A stretch of 64,000 bases of DNA from Roseimaritima ulvae (GCF_008065135.1 NZ_CP042914.1:2542001-2606000); one strand, 5' to 3'. Numbered from the stretch's first letter, positions 44,601 through 53,310 are shown. Notes: a model not told the origin generated them from the sequence alone. Numbers and translations are program-made.

Positions 44601-44932
44601 CAAAGCTCTTGTTGATCTGGACGCACCGCCAAGCTCACTGGATCGATGCCCACGGGAATCCTGGCAATAACCTGCCGTGTTGCGACGTCGATCACATCCA
44701 CCGTGTCGGCGGGCGTGTTCGCAACAAACACATTCCCCTGGCAAATCACAATCGGCTTGGAATGCGGACTTAGGAACGTCGGGTATCCAACGTCAGGAAC
44801 GTCCGCCACGGCGACCGCAACTGAGGCGGACTTTGAATCCTCTTTTGCGAAGCTACGACCCTCGCTGTAGACCACGCAAGCCAATACTGCTGCAAACGAA
44901 ACCGCAACGGATACTACTGCAATCCCACGCAT
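41627..44932 (-). CDS. Exported YVTN beta-propeller / di-heme cytochrome c / ankyrin-repeat protein
   Basis: 1101 residues from the ATG at 44930-44932, opening the signal MRGIAVVSVAVSFAAVLA; upstream in-frame codons are polar and less likely. Residues ~50-440 are a seven-bladed YVTN/NHL-type propeller (repeats like VDVIDVATRQVIARIPVGID, VSVIDTNSD, IAVVDVATHEVVKRL). Residues ~460-720 resemble cytochrome c / di-heme peroxidase-like modules with two heme sites, CASCH at 480-484 and CGNCH at 643-647. Beta-sandwich segments (~720-930) follow, and the C-terminus (~960-1060) carries ankyrin repeats (GSTPLVTAALHGNLPIARYL, GNAPLHIAAFLCHTEVVKLL). Ankyrins are normally cytoplasmic interaction modules, so their presence on an exported heme protein is unusual. 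A periplasmic electron-transfer or peroxidase role is inferred. Confidence 0.82.
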   Translation of the reverse strand: MRGIAVVSVAVSFAAVLACVVYSEGRSFAKEDSKSASVAVAVADVPDVGYPTFLSPHSKPIVICQGNVFVANTPADTVDVIDVATRQVIARIPVGIDPVSLAVRPDQQELWVSNHISDSVSVIDTNSDSSTFLRVIATVQAIDEATKSTRFDEPVGIAFASNAKAYIALSSENTIAVVDVATHEVVKRLKIAAQDPRAISVQGNRLYVIPFESNNQTQLSGGRKPFDGDLVTFDAWEHSVLHNNVLSLGHVVDIVKHPEVPDRDLFVFDTDTDELIDTVDSLGTLLYGMAVDSEGTVFIAQTDARNDANGRSGTKKHGLAELENRAFLNRITRVQFASNEAQPSFFDLEPLPPLHPKPEDALATPFAIAVSPDDQVLVASAAASDKVFTLDAHNGDVLGSVDVGAVPRGIALENEADGSLSQAWVYNAVSNSVSLVDLRDTSNPSVVSTLDLFDPTHPTVKRGRMAFESASASTTATFSCASCHPDGHTDQLLWVLKTPIVSGGDQIMPRSTMPIRGLRDTAPFHWDGVPGDPYGGNNSASIHGSVPPNSDAHDPTSSTRHLIDGGIAGTMSLVGDKQMNDEGKAGALTSAQRDDMATFLLSVPYPPSQRRAYTNVVSQRALDGFKLFHIDGDHDEKLRPNVCGNCHRMPFLVSTNTPGTGMDAPTWRGAYDRFLILPQGRLNIIEFDFYRRVAEQGQDERSIWQFSWAGRSRFDPVWEMVLEGSTGFSGSFARQVTLNQNTVNDPVSIDLLNALELASREQAVVLDGQAVLIGKDSPQPISLSYDGTHYVSRQKPNMVFSRDELIEGAAQGKFVGTFTARHGVRADVEHPQPALWTRGPIEQQRGRQQFPILYQGSHRMVISGRHIQPDANVIVDGRRVPATLQIEDEQLEIHFPTLPKEGMHLLQVQNTAGMFSNDFIFHVVADADAAVALQTEIDEPHIGLQGLVADAIADNDLARLERLIDRGADLNDRQTETGSTPLVTAALHGNLPIARYLIQQGADVDATNRDGNAPLHIAAFLCHTEVVKLLLQHGASTETRSNRGEQPMDVVSSPWNESLEDVYRFVGNLVDIEIDLQRMQQDRPMIAELLRDHQQATSTDR

Positions 44933-45178
44933 CGCAACCTCCCCTCGATCCCAACTAATGACGATCGCCTCTAAGGCCCTTCCGCGACAGCCTAGCGGAT
45001 CAAAAGCAAAACTCTGTTGCGATTGCGTATCCAAATGTAACAGCAGTGAATGCCGCCCCAAATGAAAACTCAGCGATCGATCTTCAAGCGAACCCGACTG
45101 GAGAAGGGGAACCTTGGAGGGGCAAGAGACGGTTCAGGGATTCCGAACGGGTGAAGATCTCTAAGCGAAGTAGAGAAG

Positions 45179-45251
45179 TGGAGTTGAAGGGATTTGAACC
45201 CTCGACCTCTGCATTGCGAACGCAGCGCTCTCCCAGCTGAGCTACAACCCC
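45179..45251 (-). tRNA. tRNA-Ala (CGC)
   Basis: 73 bases on the complement. The acceptor stem GGGGTTG/CAACTCC includes the G3-U70 wobble that identifies alanine tRNAs. The D stem GCTC/GAGC, the anticodon stem CTGCG/TGCAG with loop TTCGCAA (anticodon CGC) and the T loop TTCAAAT are all present. CCA is not encoded. Confidence 0.95.
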
Positions 45252-45345
45252 ATGAGGATCTACCTCCCCTAGGATAGCTCACATCTCCGACGAAGTGAAA
45301 GAGCAGCGTGGAAAACGATCCGCCGGGACGACAGCCTGCCGCCTT

Positions 45346-46014
45346 CTAACCGGCCGGCGAGCCCAGCACGCCGGCGTCGTTGGCTTTCCAGAGCTGGCCG
45401 CTGTCGACGTCCAGGGCCGTTAACCAGCCGCCTCCGTAACAGTAGGTGTCGATGCAGACTAAATGGCCCAGGTCCAGGATTTCGCCATCTTTATTCGCCG
45501 TGTGCCCCACCACGGCGACTTTGCCCGAAGTGTGCGGGTCGGGGACACCGTCGCGGAGCGAATGCCAGCGCAGCATTTGTGTTGATTGCTGGTCGAGCGG
45601 CAGACCAGGGTCGTAGGCCGCGTGGGTGAACAGATGTGTCGGCGTTTCGTGGTAGTCCCGTAGCGAATCAAAAAATTGGTGATGCGATTCCGGGATCACG
45701 TCCAGATCTCCGCAAAAACCGTAGCTATCCAGGGTGTCCACGCCTCCGTAGCGCAGCCAGCTGGTGTATTGGGTTTGCCCCCCCAAGACCGATAGCATCA
45801 TTTCTTCGTGGTTGCCGCACAGCGGTACCAGATGGCAGGTTTGGCTGAGCGAAATCAGCCGCTCGATCACGCCTCGCGAGTCCGGCCCGCGATCGACATA
45901 GTCCCCGAGGGTGATGATTGTGTCTTCGGAAGAGGGGGTGATGGCGTCGAGCAGGGTTTCCAGGGCGACGCGGCAGCCGTGGATGTCCCCAATCGCGATG
46001 GTCCGTCCAGGCAT
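45346..46014 (-). CDS. PPP-family phosphatase (ApaH/PrpA-like)
   Basis: 222 residues. Contains the full signature of phosphoprotein-phosphatase/diadenosine-tetraphosphatase metal sites: GDIHG (Asp10, His12), GDYVDRGPDS (~37-46), LCGNHEEMM (~65), and FTHAAYDPG with VGHTANKDG toward the C-terminus. The length fits the small bacterial PrpA/PrpB-type Ser/Thr phosphatases or ApaH-like Np4N hydrolases, and the sequence does not separate them. It is cytoplasmic, with no signal. It is divergent from the VWA protein across a 294-base region, and tRNA-Ala lies 95 bases downstream on the same strand. Confidence 0.85.
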   Translation of the reverse strand: MPGRTIAIGDIHGCRVALETLLDAITPSSEDTIITLGDYVDRGPDSRGVIERLISLSQTCHLVPLCGNHEEMMLSVLGGQTQYTSWLRYGGVDTLDSYGFCGDLDVIPESHHQFFDSLRDYHETPTHLFTHAAYDPGLPLDQQSTQMLRWHSLRDGVPDPHTSGKVAVVGHTANKDGEILDLGHLVCIDTYCYGGGWLTALDVDSGQLWKANDAGVLGSPAG

Positions 46015-46308
46015 TGGTTGTCGTTATAATAAGAGTAAGCGTATTGGTGCCCCGGTGCGCACAGATGTTCATGTGCGACCCGTGGATTTGTAAGGGTACT
46101 TCCGTGCTTCGCAAGCGTTCAAAAGGTTGGACGCGCGACAAAACCATTGAAATTTTGCGGTGAATCGGCCACACTGTCCAGTTGGGGCAACACTACGACC
46201 GTGGATTTCACCGCTTGTCGGGACGCTGTTTTAGCGGCTCGATCAGCCATGGAATACGGTTCGTGCTCGCGAAACTTTTACGGTCATCGCCTCCTCCGAG
46301 TCACTCGC

Positions 46309-48396
46309 ATGTCAATAGATAGCATTCCCTCCTCCGGCACGATCCCCACTTCGGTCGTGGTCCCCGATCAGGAAGAGTTGATGAGTATGGGAGAGGAGTA
46401 CGAGGACGACGAATATTACGAGGAAGAAGACGAGGGCTGGTTCAACGATGAATCGGTGGCCTTCGTTGCCAGTTTGTTGACGCACATGGCCATTCTGTTG
46501 GCCTTGGCTTTGGTTCCCGTGTTGGTGGATGAAAAGCCCCCGGCCGTGGTGCTGGTCAGTCCTCCGCCGGAGTACGAGCGGGAGACGATGGAGGTCATCG
46601 AAGACCTGGCCTACAGTGAAATCCCGCAGACCAAAATCGGCGCGAACGCGACCGCGCAAAGCGAGATGGCGGAAGCCTCAGCCGAGATGTTCGCCGAGGT
46701 CGCCGAGATCCCGCAGCCGGTGGACGTGCGGACCAGTGAAATCGCCACGATCAATATCAATGAGATGTTTGTCCAGGCGGTCGCCCCGGTCGATCGCTTG
46801 AAAGAACAGAAAGGCAAGACCGGCGTCGGCGCCCTGGGCGCGTCCGGTGCGGTGGATCGCTTGACCTGGGAAATCCTGCAATCGATGGAAGAACGCCCCA
46901 CGCTGGTGGTGTGGTTGTTCGACAAAAGCGGTTCGCTGCATCGCCAACGTCGCGAAATCCGCGATCGCTTTGACCGTATTTACGAAGAACTGCAAATCGT
47001 TGAGAAGAGCGGTAGTGAGGCTTTCAAACGAGATAACCCCCACGACCATCAGTTGTTGACCAGCATTATCGGTTTTGGCAAGTCGGTTGAGTTGTTGACC
47101 GAAGAGCCCACGGCGGATCTGCAGGTGATCAAAGACACGGTCGACAACATCGAAGTCGATTCGTCGGGGGTGGAGCAGGTTTTCTCGGCCGTGTACCTGG
47201 CCGCTAAGGAATACAAGTCGATGCGTCGGCACCGCGTCGGTTTCGGGGCTCAGCGAAACGTGATGCTGGTAGTGGTGACCGATGAGCGGGGTGACGATTA
47301 CCAAACCGGTTTGGAGCCCACCGTCGATATTTGTCGTCAGTACGGCATGCCGGTGTACGTGATCGGGGTTCCCGCCCCCTTCGGGCGTGACACCACCTAC
47401 GTCAAATATGTTGACCCGGACCCCAAATACGACCAGTCGCCTCAGTGGGCTGAAGTCGATCAAGGACCGGAAACGTTGATGCCCGAGCGGGTGAAGATCG
47501 GATTTACTGGCAATTACGGCGAAGAGCCCGTGATGGACAGCGGTTTTGGGCCGTATGCCTTGACCCGACTGTGCTACGAGACGGGCGGCATCTATTTCAC
47601 CGTGCACCCCAACCGCAACGTCAATCGGCGGGTGCGTGGCAAAGAGATCGAAGCCTTTTCGGCGAACCTGGAGTACTTTTTCGATCCCGTGAAAATGGCT
47701 CCGTACCGCCCGGATTACGTTTCCCCCGGCGATTATATGCGGATGGTCAAAGAAAGCCCGATGCGTCAGGCTTTGATCAACGCCGCCAAGATGCCTGGTG
47801 TGGAGGGCTTGGAAAAACCGCAAACCCGATTTGTTAAACGCAGCGAAGCGGGGTTTGTCGGTGATTTGAGTGCCGCCCAGCAGGACGCCGCCAAGCTGGA
47901 GCCGCGGCTGAACGCGATGGCCAATGTGTTGCTGTTGGGCGAGTCGGCTCGCGACGACGAAACCAGTCCCCGTTGGAAGGCCGGTTACGACTTGGCTCTG
48001 GGGCGTGTGCTGGCCCTGAAGGTGCGGACCGAGACCTACAATGCGATGCTGGCCAAGGCAAAGCGAGGCATTACTTTCGAGGATGAAAAGAACAATACCT
48101 GGCAGCTGGAGCCGGCCGCCGAGATCAGTGTCGGCAGTAAATGGGAACGCGAAGCGAAAAAAGCCACGGAATTACTGGAGCGAGTGGTCGAAGAACACGA
48201 TGGAACTCCCTGGGCAGTGTTGGCTCGCGAAGAGTTGGCCACGCCCATCGGCTGGAAGTGGACAGAGGAGTACACCGATCTGAATCCGCCTCGGCCGCAG
48301 AACAACAACAATAATAACAACAACAATAACACTCCCCGGGACGACAAAAAACGGATGCTCAAAAAAGCACCCAAGCGTCCCCTGCCCAAGTTGTAG
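46309..48396 (+). CDS. Membrane-anchored VWA-domain protein with poly-Asn C-terminus
   Basis: 695 residues from the ATG at 46309. The frame extends upstream to 46147, but the extension has no ribosome binding site and would lie in the divergent promoter region. The N-terminus is acidic (EEYEDDEYYEEEDEG), then one transmembrane helix (~50-74, FVASLLTHMAILLALALVPV), then a Glu/Pro-rich linker. The VWA domain (~195-430) has an intact MIDAS start, DKSGS (Asp205, Ser207, Ser209), and later DERGDDY. The following ~200 residues are helical. The tail is a run of ten Asn then a Lys/Arg/Pro-rich end (KKAPKRPLPKL). VWA proteins bind metal-dependent partners. The partner here is unknown, but similar planctomycete genes lie near TonB/ExbD-type systems, which are not in the window. 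Confidence 0.82.
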   Translation: MSIDSIPSSGTIPTSVVVPDQEELMSMGEEYEDDEYYEEEDEGWFNDESVAFVASLLTHMAILLALALVPVLVDEKPPAVVLVSPPPEYERETMEVIEDLAYSEIPQTKIGANATAQSEMAEASAEMFAEVAEIPQPVDVRTSEIATININEMFVQAVAPVDRLKEQKGKTGVGALGASGAVDRLTWEILQSMEERPTLVVWLFDKSGSLHRQRREIRDRFDRIYEELQIVEKSGSEAFKRDNPHDHQLLTSIIGFGKSVELLTEEPTADLQVIKDTVDNIEVDSSGVEQVFSAVYLAAKEYKSMRRHRVGFGAQRNVMLVVVTDERGDDYQTGLEPTVDICRQYGMPVYVIGVPAPFGRDTTYVKYVDPDPKYDQSPQWAEVDQGPETLMPERVKIGFTGNYGEEPVMDSGFGPYALTRLCYETGGIYFTVHPNRNVNRRVRGKEIEAFSANLEYFFDPVKMAPYRPDYVSPGDYMRMVKESPMRQALINAAKMPGVEGLEKPQTRFVKRSEAGFVGDLSAAQQDAAKLEPRLNAMANVLLLGESARDDETSPRWKAGYDLALGRVLALKVRTETYNAMLAKAKRGITFEDEKNNTWQLEPAAEISVGSKWEREAKKATELLERVVEEHDGTPWAVLAREELATPIGWKWTEEYTDLNPPRPQNNNNNNNNNNTPRDDKKRMLKKAPKRPLPKL

Positions 48397-48467
48397 TGCG
48401 TCAGGCACTGCAAAACGCTTGTTTTGAGTTACTTTGCGAACCTTGCAGTTAATCCTGTGGAAGCCAC

Positions 48468-48495
48468 TTGCAGGCTCGCGAAGGATTTCTATAAT
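48468..48495 (+). promoter_or_regulatory. Sigma70-type promoter for tRNA-Gly and trigger factor
   Basis: TTGCAG (48468-48473), a 16-base spacer, then a perfect TATAAT (48490-48495). Transcription would begin about 90 bases upstream of tRNA-Gly and could continue into tig. Confidence 0.55.
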
Positions 48496-48589
48496 TTCGG
48501 CTCATCAAGCGAATTCTTAATCACAGAGAACGTGCCGAGGGGCCAACGCTTTAACCGGTAACCGCCAGTTCGCTGGCCAAGCCACCTAA

Positions 48590-48662
48590 GCGGCTGTAGC
48601 TCAGTTGGTAGAGCACAACGTTGCCAACGTTGTTGTCGTGGGTTCGAATCCCATCAGCCGCT
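48590..48662 (+). tRNA. tRNA-Gly (GCC)
   Basis: 73 bases. Acceptor stem GCGGCTG/CAGCCGC with discriminator T, D stem GCTC/GAGC, anticodon stem CAACG/CGTTG with loop TTGCCAA (anticodon GCC), T arm with GTTCGAATC. CCA is not encoded. It is 64 bases upstream of trigger factor. Confidence 0.96.
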
Positions 48663-48726
48663 CTTTCCGCCCTCCGGTCCACGTTCTCTTCTGCTTTTTA
48701 GACCCACGCACAGGCGAATATTCAGG

Positions 48727-50226
48727 ATGTCCACTACGGATTTACCAGACGGCACCCCATCGACTGAAGAGACTGCGGTACCGCTCAAATTGGATATGAA
48801 GGTGGAAAGCCCTCAGGCTTGCCTCCGCCACGTGGTGGTCACGATTCCTCGCGAGGAAATCGAGCGTTACCTGAAGAAGGAATACGACGAATTGGTTCCC
48901 GAGGCTCAGGTGCCCGGGTTCCGTGCCGGTCGCGCCCCGCGAAAATTGGTCGAAAAGCAGTTCAAGGATCGCGTCGAAGATCGCGTCAAAGGTGCCTTGC
49001 TGATGGATAGCCTCAGCCAGATCACCGATGATGCCGAGTTCTCGGCTATCAGCGAGCCCGAGTTTGATTACGAATCGATTGATTTGCCCGAAGATGGCGA
49101 TTTTCGCTTCGAGTTTTCGGTCGAAGTTCGGCCTGAGTTCGAAACGCCGGAAATCAAGGGCTTGAAGCTGAACCGTCCGGTTGAAGAAATCAGCGAAGAC
49201 GACGTCACCGCCGCCTTGGACGGTTTGCTGCGACGCTACGGCAGCGACGAGGCGACCGACGAGCCCGCTCAGTTGGACGACAAGTTGCTGATCACGGCAA
49301 CCTTCAAGCAGGATGGTCGTGTGTTGTCCGAAATGGACGAAGAACGCGTCGATCTGAAGCCCGCGTTGACCTTCTCGGATTCTCGCTGCGATAGCTTCGG
49401 CGAATTGATGGTCGGCGTCAAAGAAGGTGAATCTCGCACCGGCAAAGTTGTCATCGGCGAAGGCGTCGATGACGAAGAAATGCGAGGCAAAGAAGTCGAC
49501 GCCACGTTCAACGTGGTTGAAGTCGTTCGCTATACGAAGCCCGAATTGACGCCTCAGTTCCTGCTGGAATTGGGCGATTTTGAATCCCAGGACGAGTTGC
49601 GTGACTTTGTCCGCAGCTCGCTGGAGCGTCAGGCAGAATTCCGTCAACAACAAGCCTTGCGAAAGCAAGTCACGGAATTGTTGGCAGGGTCGGCCGACTT
49701 CGACCTTCCGCCGGAATTGGTGAAACGCCAAACCCGCCGCGAACTGGAACGCAAGATTCTGGAATTCCGCCGCAGCGGTTTCAGCGAAGATCAGATCCGC
49801 AGCTTCGTCAACGCGATCCGGCAGAACGCTCAAGATTCCACCGAAGCTGCTCTGCGTGAGCACTTCATTCTGGAACAGATCGCCGAAGAGCAAGAAATCG
49901 AAGCGGACGAGTCGGATTACGACGAAGAAATCGAACTGATCGCCGAACAGAGTGATCAACCGACCCGCCGCGTGCGTGCTCGACTGGAAAAATCCGGCCA
50001 GATGGACGCCCTGCGAAATCAGATCATCGAACGCAAGGTCATTGAATTGGTCACCGAGCAGGCGGAGATCACCGAAGAAGCGGTGAGCCGCGATGACCAG
50101 GGCAGCGACAACGAGTTCGCGATCTATCACAACGTGATCCGCGCCAAAGACGCGTCGGCGATTCCTGAAGCCAAATACGACGATTCGGCAGCTCCTGACG
50201 CCGATGCCGCGAAAGAGAAAGACTGA
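48727..50226 (+). CDS. tig: Trigger factor (ribosome-associated peptidyl-prolyl isomerase chaperone)
   Basis: 499 residues. The ribosome-binding signature VPGFRAGRAPRKLVEKQF (~63-80) matches the conserved trigger factor motif. Residues ~25-150 are the ribosome-docking domain; ~180-265 correspond to the FKBP-type PPIase region (degenerate here, with EGESRTGKVVIGEGVDDEE); ~270-480 are the helical C-terminal chaperone domain. Trigger factor binds ribosomal protein L23 and shields nascent chains. It is slightly longer than the E. coli protein (432 residues) because of an acidic N-terminal leader and an acidic Asp/Ala tail (AAPDADAAKEKD). In many bacteria tig sits upstream of clpP; here clpP does not follow. 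Confidence 0.92.
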   Translation: MSTTDLPDGTPSTEETAVPLKLDMKVESPQACLRHVVVTIPREEIERYLKKEYDELVPEAQVPGFRAGRAPRKLVEKQFKDRVEDRVKGALLMDSLSQITDDAEFSAISEPEFDYESIDLPEDGDFRFEFSVEVRPEFETPEIKGLKLNRPVEEISEDDVTAALDGLLRRYGSDEATDEPAQLDDKLLITATFKQDGRVLSEMDEERVDLKPALTFSDSRCDSFGELMVGVKEGESRTGKVVIGEGVDDEEMRGKEVDATFNVVEVVRYTKPELTPQFLLELGDFESQDELRDFVRSSLERQAEFRQQQALRKQVTELLAGSADFDLPPELVKRQTRRELERKILEFRRSGFSEDQIRSFVNAIRQNAQDSTEAALREHFILEQIAEEQEIEADESDYDEEIELIAEQSDQPTRRVRARLEKSGQMDALRNQIIERKVIELVTEQAEITEEAVSRDDQGSDNEFAIYHNVIRAKDASAIPEAKYDDSAAPDADAAKEKD

Positions 50227-50255
50227 TTCGCCGGTTCGTTTACTCCGCCTGTGTC

Positions 50256-50633
50256 TTGATCACAGGCGGGCTGTTTATCGCCGCGGGAATCAGCCAGTTG
50301 GTCCGGCCCGCGGCTTATCTAAGTGTCGTGCCACCGTATCTGCCTTTCCCCTTGGCCCTGATCTATGGCACGGGCGTGCTGAAGGCACTGGGCGGACTGG
50401 GTTTGCTGGTTCCGCGGACGCGACGACCCGTCGGCTGGACTCTGGTGCTTCTGCTAGTTGCCGTTTTTCCCGCCAACGTGCACATGGCCTTGAACCCTCA
50501 GCAGTTTGGGGATGTCCCGCCGGCATTGTTGATCGCCAGGCTGCCGCTGCAGTTGGTATTCATCGCCTGGGTTTATTGGCTGGCGATCCGGAACCGTGGG
50601 CTAACGCCCCGCCGATCAGCCGCATCGCGCTAG
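50256..50633 (+). CDS. DoxX-like small membrane protein
   Basis: 125 residues from the TTG at 50256. The open frame reaches further upstream with no ATG, GTG or TTG. A CTG at 50223, overlapping the tig stop as CTGA, would add LIRRFVYSACV and give a more natural first helix, so the true start may be there. Four hydrophobic helices are visible (~1-18, ~28-48, ~57-77, ~90-112), with a DoxX-like pattern (GLFIAAGISQLVRP, GTGVLKALGGLGLLVP, NVHMAL). DoxX-family proteins are small membrane proteins, some linked to thiosulfate or redox metabolism. The function here is unknown. It is probably translationally coupled to tig, and its stop is 27 bases from the convergent cydB. Confidence 0.7.
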   Translation: MITGGLFIAAGISQLVRPAAYLSVVPPYLPFPLALIYGTGVLKALGGLGLLVPRTRRPVGWTLVLLLVAVFPANVHMALNPQQFGDVPPALLIARLPLQLVFIAWVYWLAIRNRGLTPRRSAASR

Positions 50634-50659
50634 CGACCGGGGCCCGCGTGCATCGTCCG

Positions 50660-51691
50660 CTAGTAACTCGATGCGTCCAGTTTGACCTTCCCGTGGAAGA
50701 TCCAGTACACGACGACCGTGTAGCTGATAACGCACGGCATGCCGATCACCGCGAACGCCAACATGATCTCCAAGCACAGCTTGCTGCTGCGGGCTGTTTC
50801 CAGGGTGATGGAGTACGCCGGATCGATCGTGGACCGCATCAGGTTGGGAAAAATGGCCACGCTGAACAGGCAGGCAAAGGCCACGATCACCATCGTTGAA
50901 GTGAAGAACGCGTAGCCCGGCCGGCCCAGGTGCATGGCACGGGGAATGTTCATCACCGCCAACACGTTTAGAACCGGAACGACCCACAGCCAGGGGAATT
51001 GTTGTAGGCTGTCCAAGGCGTGGGGAGCTTGCTGCCAGGTCAATGCGGTCACGATCACGTACAAGCCGGCAAAGCAGTAGAACAAGGGCATGATCAGCCG
51101 TCGTACCTGCGATTGCAGGTCCGCTTCCGTTTTCAGGTACAGATAGATCGCTCCGTGCAACGCGAACAGCGTTACGGTAAGCCCGCCCACCAACAGCGGA
51201 TACCAATGCAGCTGAGATAAGAGGCTGCCCTCGTAGTGGTGGTTTGGTCCCAGTTGCATGCCGCGGAGGATATTGCCTGCGGCGACCCCCAGTAGCAGTG
51301 CTGCGGTCAGCGATGACAGGAAGAAACTGAAGTCCCAGAGCTTTCGCCAGCGAGGCGAATAAACCTTGGAGCGGAATTCCAGACTGACCGCGCGGCCGAT
51401 CAGGCATAAAAGCAGCAGATGGAAGGCTTCGTAGAAGCTGCTAAATACGGTGGCGTAGGCGACCGGGAAGGCAGCAAACAGGGCGCCACCAAAGGTCACC
51501 AGCCAGACCTCGTTGCCGTCCCACAGCGGACCGATCGAATTCATCACCAGACGCCGCTGTGTATCGTCGCGAGCGACAAACAGGTGCAGGATGCCGACGC
51601 CCAGATCAAAGCCGTCCAGGATCGCGTAGCCGCAGATCAGGATGCCCAGCAACAGGAACCAAATCAGGGTTAACGTGTCGTAGCTGATCAT
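50660..51691 (-). CDS. cydB: Cytochrome bd ubiquinol oxidase subunit II
   Basis: 343 residues with about nine transmembrane helices. The N-terminus is typical of CydB (LTLIWFLLLGILICGYAILDGFDLGVGIL), followed by the conserved GPLWDGNEVWLVTFGGALFA block at ~53-72, FSSFYEAFHLLLLCLIGRAVSLEFR, and the final helices ITLETARSSKLCLEIMLAFA. It is the second subunit of the high-affinity quinol oxidase, which reduces oxygen to water at low oxygen tension without pumping protons. Its ATG overlaps the cydA stop by four bases (ATGA), so the two are translationally coupled. The small CydX subunit is not seen downstream. Confidence 0.94.
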   Translation of the reverse strand: MISYDTLTLIWFLLLGILICGYAILDGFDLGVGILHLFVARDDTQRRLVMNSIGPLWDGNEVWLVTFGGALFAAFPVAYATVFSSFYEAFHLLLLCLIGRAVSLEFRSKVYSPRWRKLWDFSFFLSSLTAALLLGVAAGNILRGMQLGPNHHYEGSLLSQLHWYPLLVGGLTVTLFALHGAIYLYLKTEADLQSQVRRLIMPLFYCFAGLYVIVTALTWQQAPHALDSLQQFPWLWVVPVLNVLAVMNIPRAMHLGRPGYAFFTSTMVIVAFACLFSVAIFPNLMRSTIDPAYSITLETARSSKLCLEIMLAFAVIGMPCVISYTVVVYWIFHGKVKLDASSY

Positions 51692-53154
51692 TTTTCGTCC
51701 TCCAGCAGCGAACCACCGTGGCTTTTACTGCTGTGCGAAATCTTTTCCAGCAGCGACTCGTGGTGTTGACGTTTATGTTCACGCAGTTCTTCGACCGACT
51801 CCGGGCCGTGTTTGATTTTTGCGTTCAGCACGTAGATCCAAACCGCGAATAGCAGGGAATAGATCACGCCGAACATGATGATGGAGCTGAGTACTTGCTG
51901 GGCGGTGACCGATTCGCTCAACCCCTCGCTGGTTCGCAATCCCATCATCGCCACGCCGTCTTGAACCGAAGGGTGTACGATCCAGGGTTGCCGTCCCACT
52001 TCGGCCGTGATCCAACCGGCTTGGTTGGCTGTCATCGCCAACACGGGGGACAGCATCAGCAACCACAGCAGCCAACGTTTCTGCGCCAGTGTGCCACGCC
52101 ACCAATACCAGCAGCCAATGGCCGCGATGCCGATCAGCGCCGTGCCGATGCCCACCATCAGGTGAAACGTTTGGAACGGGAGCCATACCGGAGGGCGATT
52201 TTCGGGCGGGATCTGGTCGAGTCCTGGGACCGGGGTGTGAAGGTCGCCGTAGACCATCGCGCTGAGCAGACGTGGGACCTGCACGCCGCCGTGCACCGTT
52301 TGGTTTTCTGAGTCCGGCCAGCCGAACAGATAAAGTCCGGTGGGGCCATCATCGGAATGGAAATGAGCTTCCATGGCGGCCAATTTAGCCGGTTGAGTAT
52401 GCACCAGTTTTTGCGCCGAATCGTGACCGCTCAGTGCGGCCAACAGCGTGAGCAGCAGCGATGAGGGCAGGGAGATTCGCAGGCACCGTCGGGCCACGTC
52501 ATGATGCCGGTTGCTGTAGAGGTAGTAGGCGGAAACCGAAGCGACAAAAAAGGCCCCCAGGACCAACGCGCCCAGCAGCGTGTGCGTTAGCCGGTCGACC
52601 GAGGAAGGGTTGAAAACCATCTGCCAGAAATCGGTGACTTCGGCGCGGGGTTCGCGTTGGCCCTGCACGTCGTGCCAGACAATGTGGTAGCCGGCTGGGG
52701 TCTGCTGCCAGCTGTTGGCCACAACAATCCACACGGCGCTAAACACCGATCCCAGGAACACCATGGCGGTGCTGAACAGGTGCATCTTGGGGGAGACGCG
52801 ATCCCAGCCAAAGACCAGCACCGCTAAAAATCCGCTTTCCAAAAAAAACGCAAAGATGCCTTCGGCTGCTAGGGCCGAGCCAAACACGTCTCCGACAAAG
52901 CGTGAGTAGGCCGCCCAGTTGGTGCCAAATTCGAACTCCATCACGATGCCCGTCGCCACGCCCATGCCAAAGTTGACGGCGAACACCCGTGTCCAAAACC
53001 GCGCGGCGGCTTCCCAGGCCGGTTCCTTGGTGCGATTGTAGGCCAGCTCGCAGAGAAACAGCTGCAGCCCCAAACCAATCGACAGCGGGGGAAACAGGTA
53101 GTGAAACATGATCGTTCCAGCAAACTGTAGCCGACTGAGCAGCTCGACATCCAT
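51688..53154 (-). CDS. cydA: Cytochrome bd ubiquinol oxidase subunit I
   Basis: 488 residues. It carries the heme ligands and quinol-site motifs of CydA: His18 ([14 protein letters not shown]) and His191 (RLTHTLLGA) as heme ligands, Glu98 and Glu106 ([12 protein letters not shown]) in the proton/heme-d path, and the signature GRQPW in the C-terminal third ([15 protein letters not shown]). The quinol-binding loop (~255-320) is short, as in the CIO-type or S-class. The protein ends with a charged Lys/His/Ser tail. First gene of cydAB. The 156-base divergent region upstream separates it from the PLP decarboxylase gene. I see no clear FNR or ArcA box. Confidence 0.94.
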   Translation of the reverse strand: MDVELLSRLQFAGTIMFHYLFPPLSIGLGLQLFLCELAYNRTKEPAWEAAARFWTRVFAVNFGMGVATGIVMEFEFGTNWAAYSRFVGDVFGSALAAEGIFAFFLESGFLAVLVFGWDRVSPKMHLFSTAMVFLGSVFSAVWIVVANSWQQTPAGYHIVWHDVQGQREPRAEVTDFWQMVFNPSSVDRLTHTLLGALVLGAFFVASVSAYYLYSNRHHDVARRCLRISLPSSLLLTLLAALSGHDSAQKLVHTQPAKLAAMEAHFHSDDGPTGLYLFGWPDSENQTVHGGVQVPRLLSAMVYGDLHTPVPGLDQIPPENRPPVWLPFQTFHLMVGIGTALIGIAAIGCWYWWRGTLAQKRWLLWLLMLSPVLAMTANQAGWITAEVGRQPWIVHPSVQDGVAMMGLRTSEGLSESVTAQQVLSSIIMFGVIYSLLFAVWIYVLNAKIKHGPESVEELREHKRQHHESLLEKISHSSKSHGGSLLEDEK

Positions 53155-53310
53155 CCTGTTGGACCCTCGCGTGGGAGACCGTGGTCGGGGATCCGCCGCA
53201 AGCTAGCCGCGCGACGGCTTGTTACCATTCCTACCATGCTCGCGGGCTTTAGCCTACCATTCCAGCAATGTTTTACGCGGGGTGCGTCACTGTGACGGGG
53301 AGTGAGTGTT

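Noticed and set aside
46678-47823. 381-codon open frame antisense to the VWA gene
   Set aside because: His/Arg-rich shadow frame; the VWA frame has an intact MIDAS motif.
48742-50130. 462-codon open frame antisense to tig
   Set aside because: It is the shadow of a GC-rich gene. The plus-strand frame has the trigger-factor motifs and the antisense product is Phe/Asp/Leu-rich without a family.
50204-50899. 231-codon open frame overlapping the DoxX-like gene and cydB
   Set aside because: It is in a different frame from the hydrophobic DoxX-like protein and runs antisense into cydB; Arg/Pro/Gly-rich noise.
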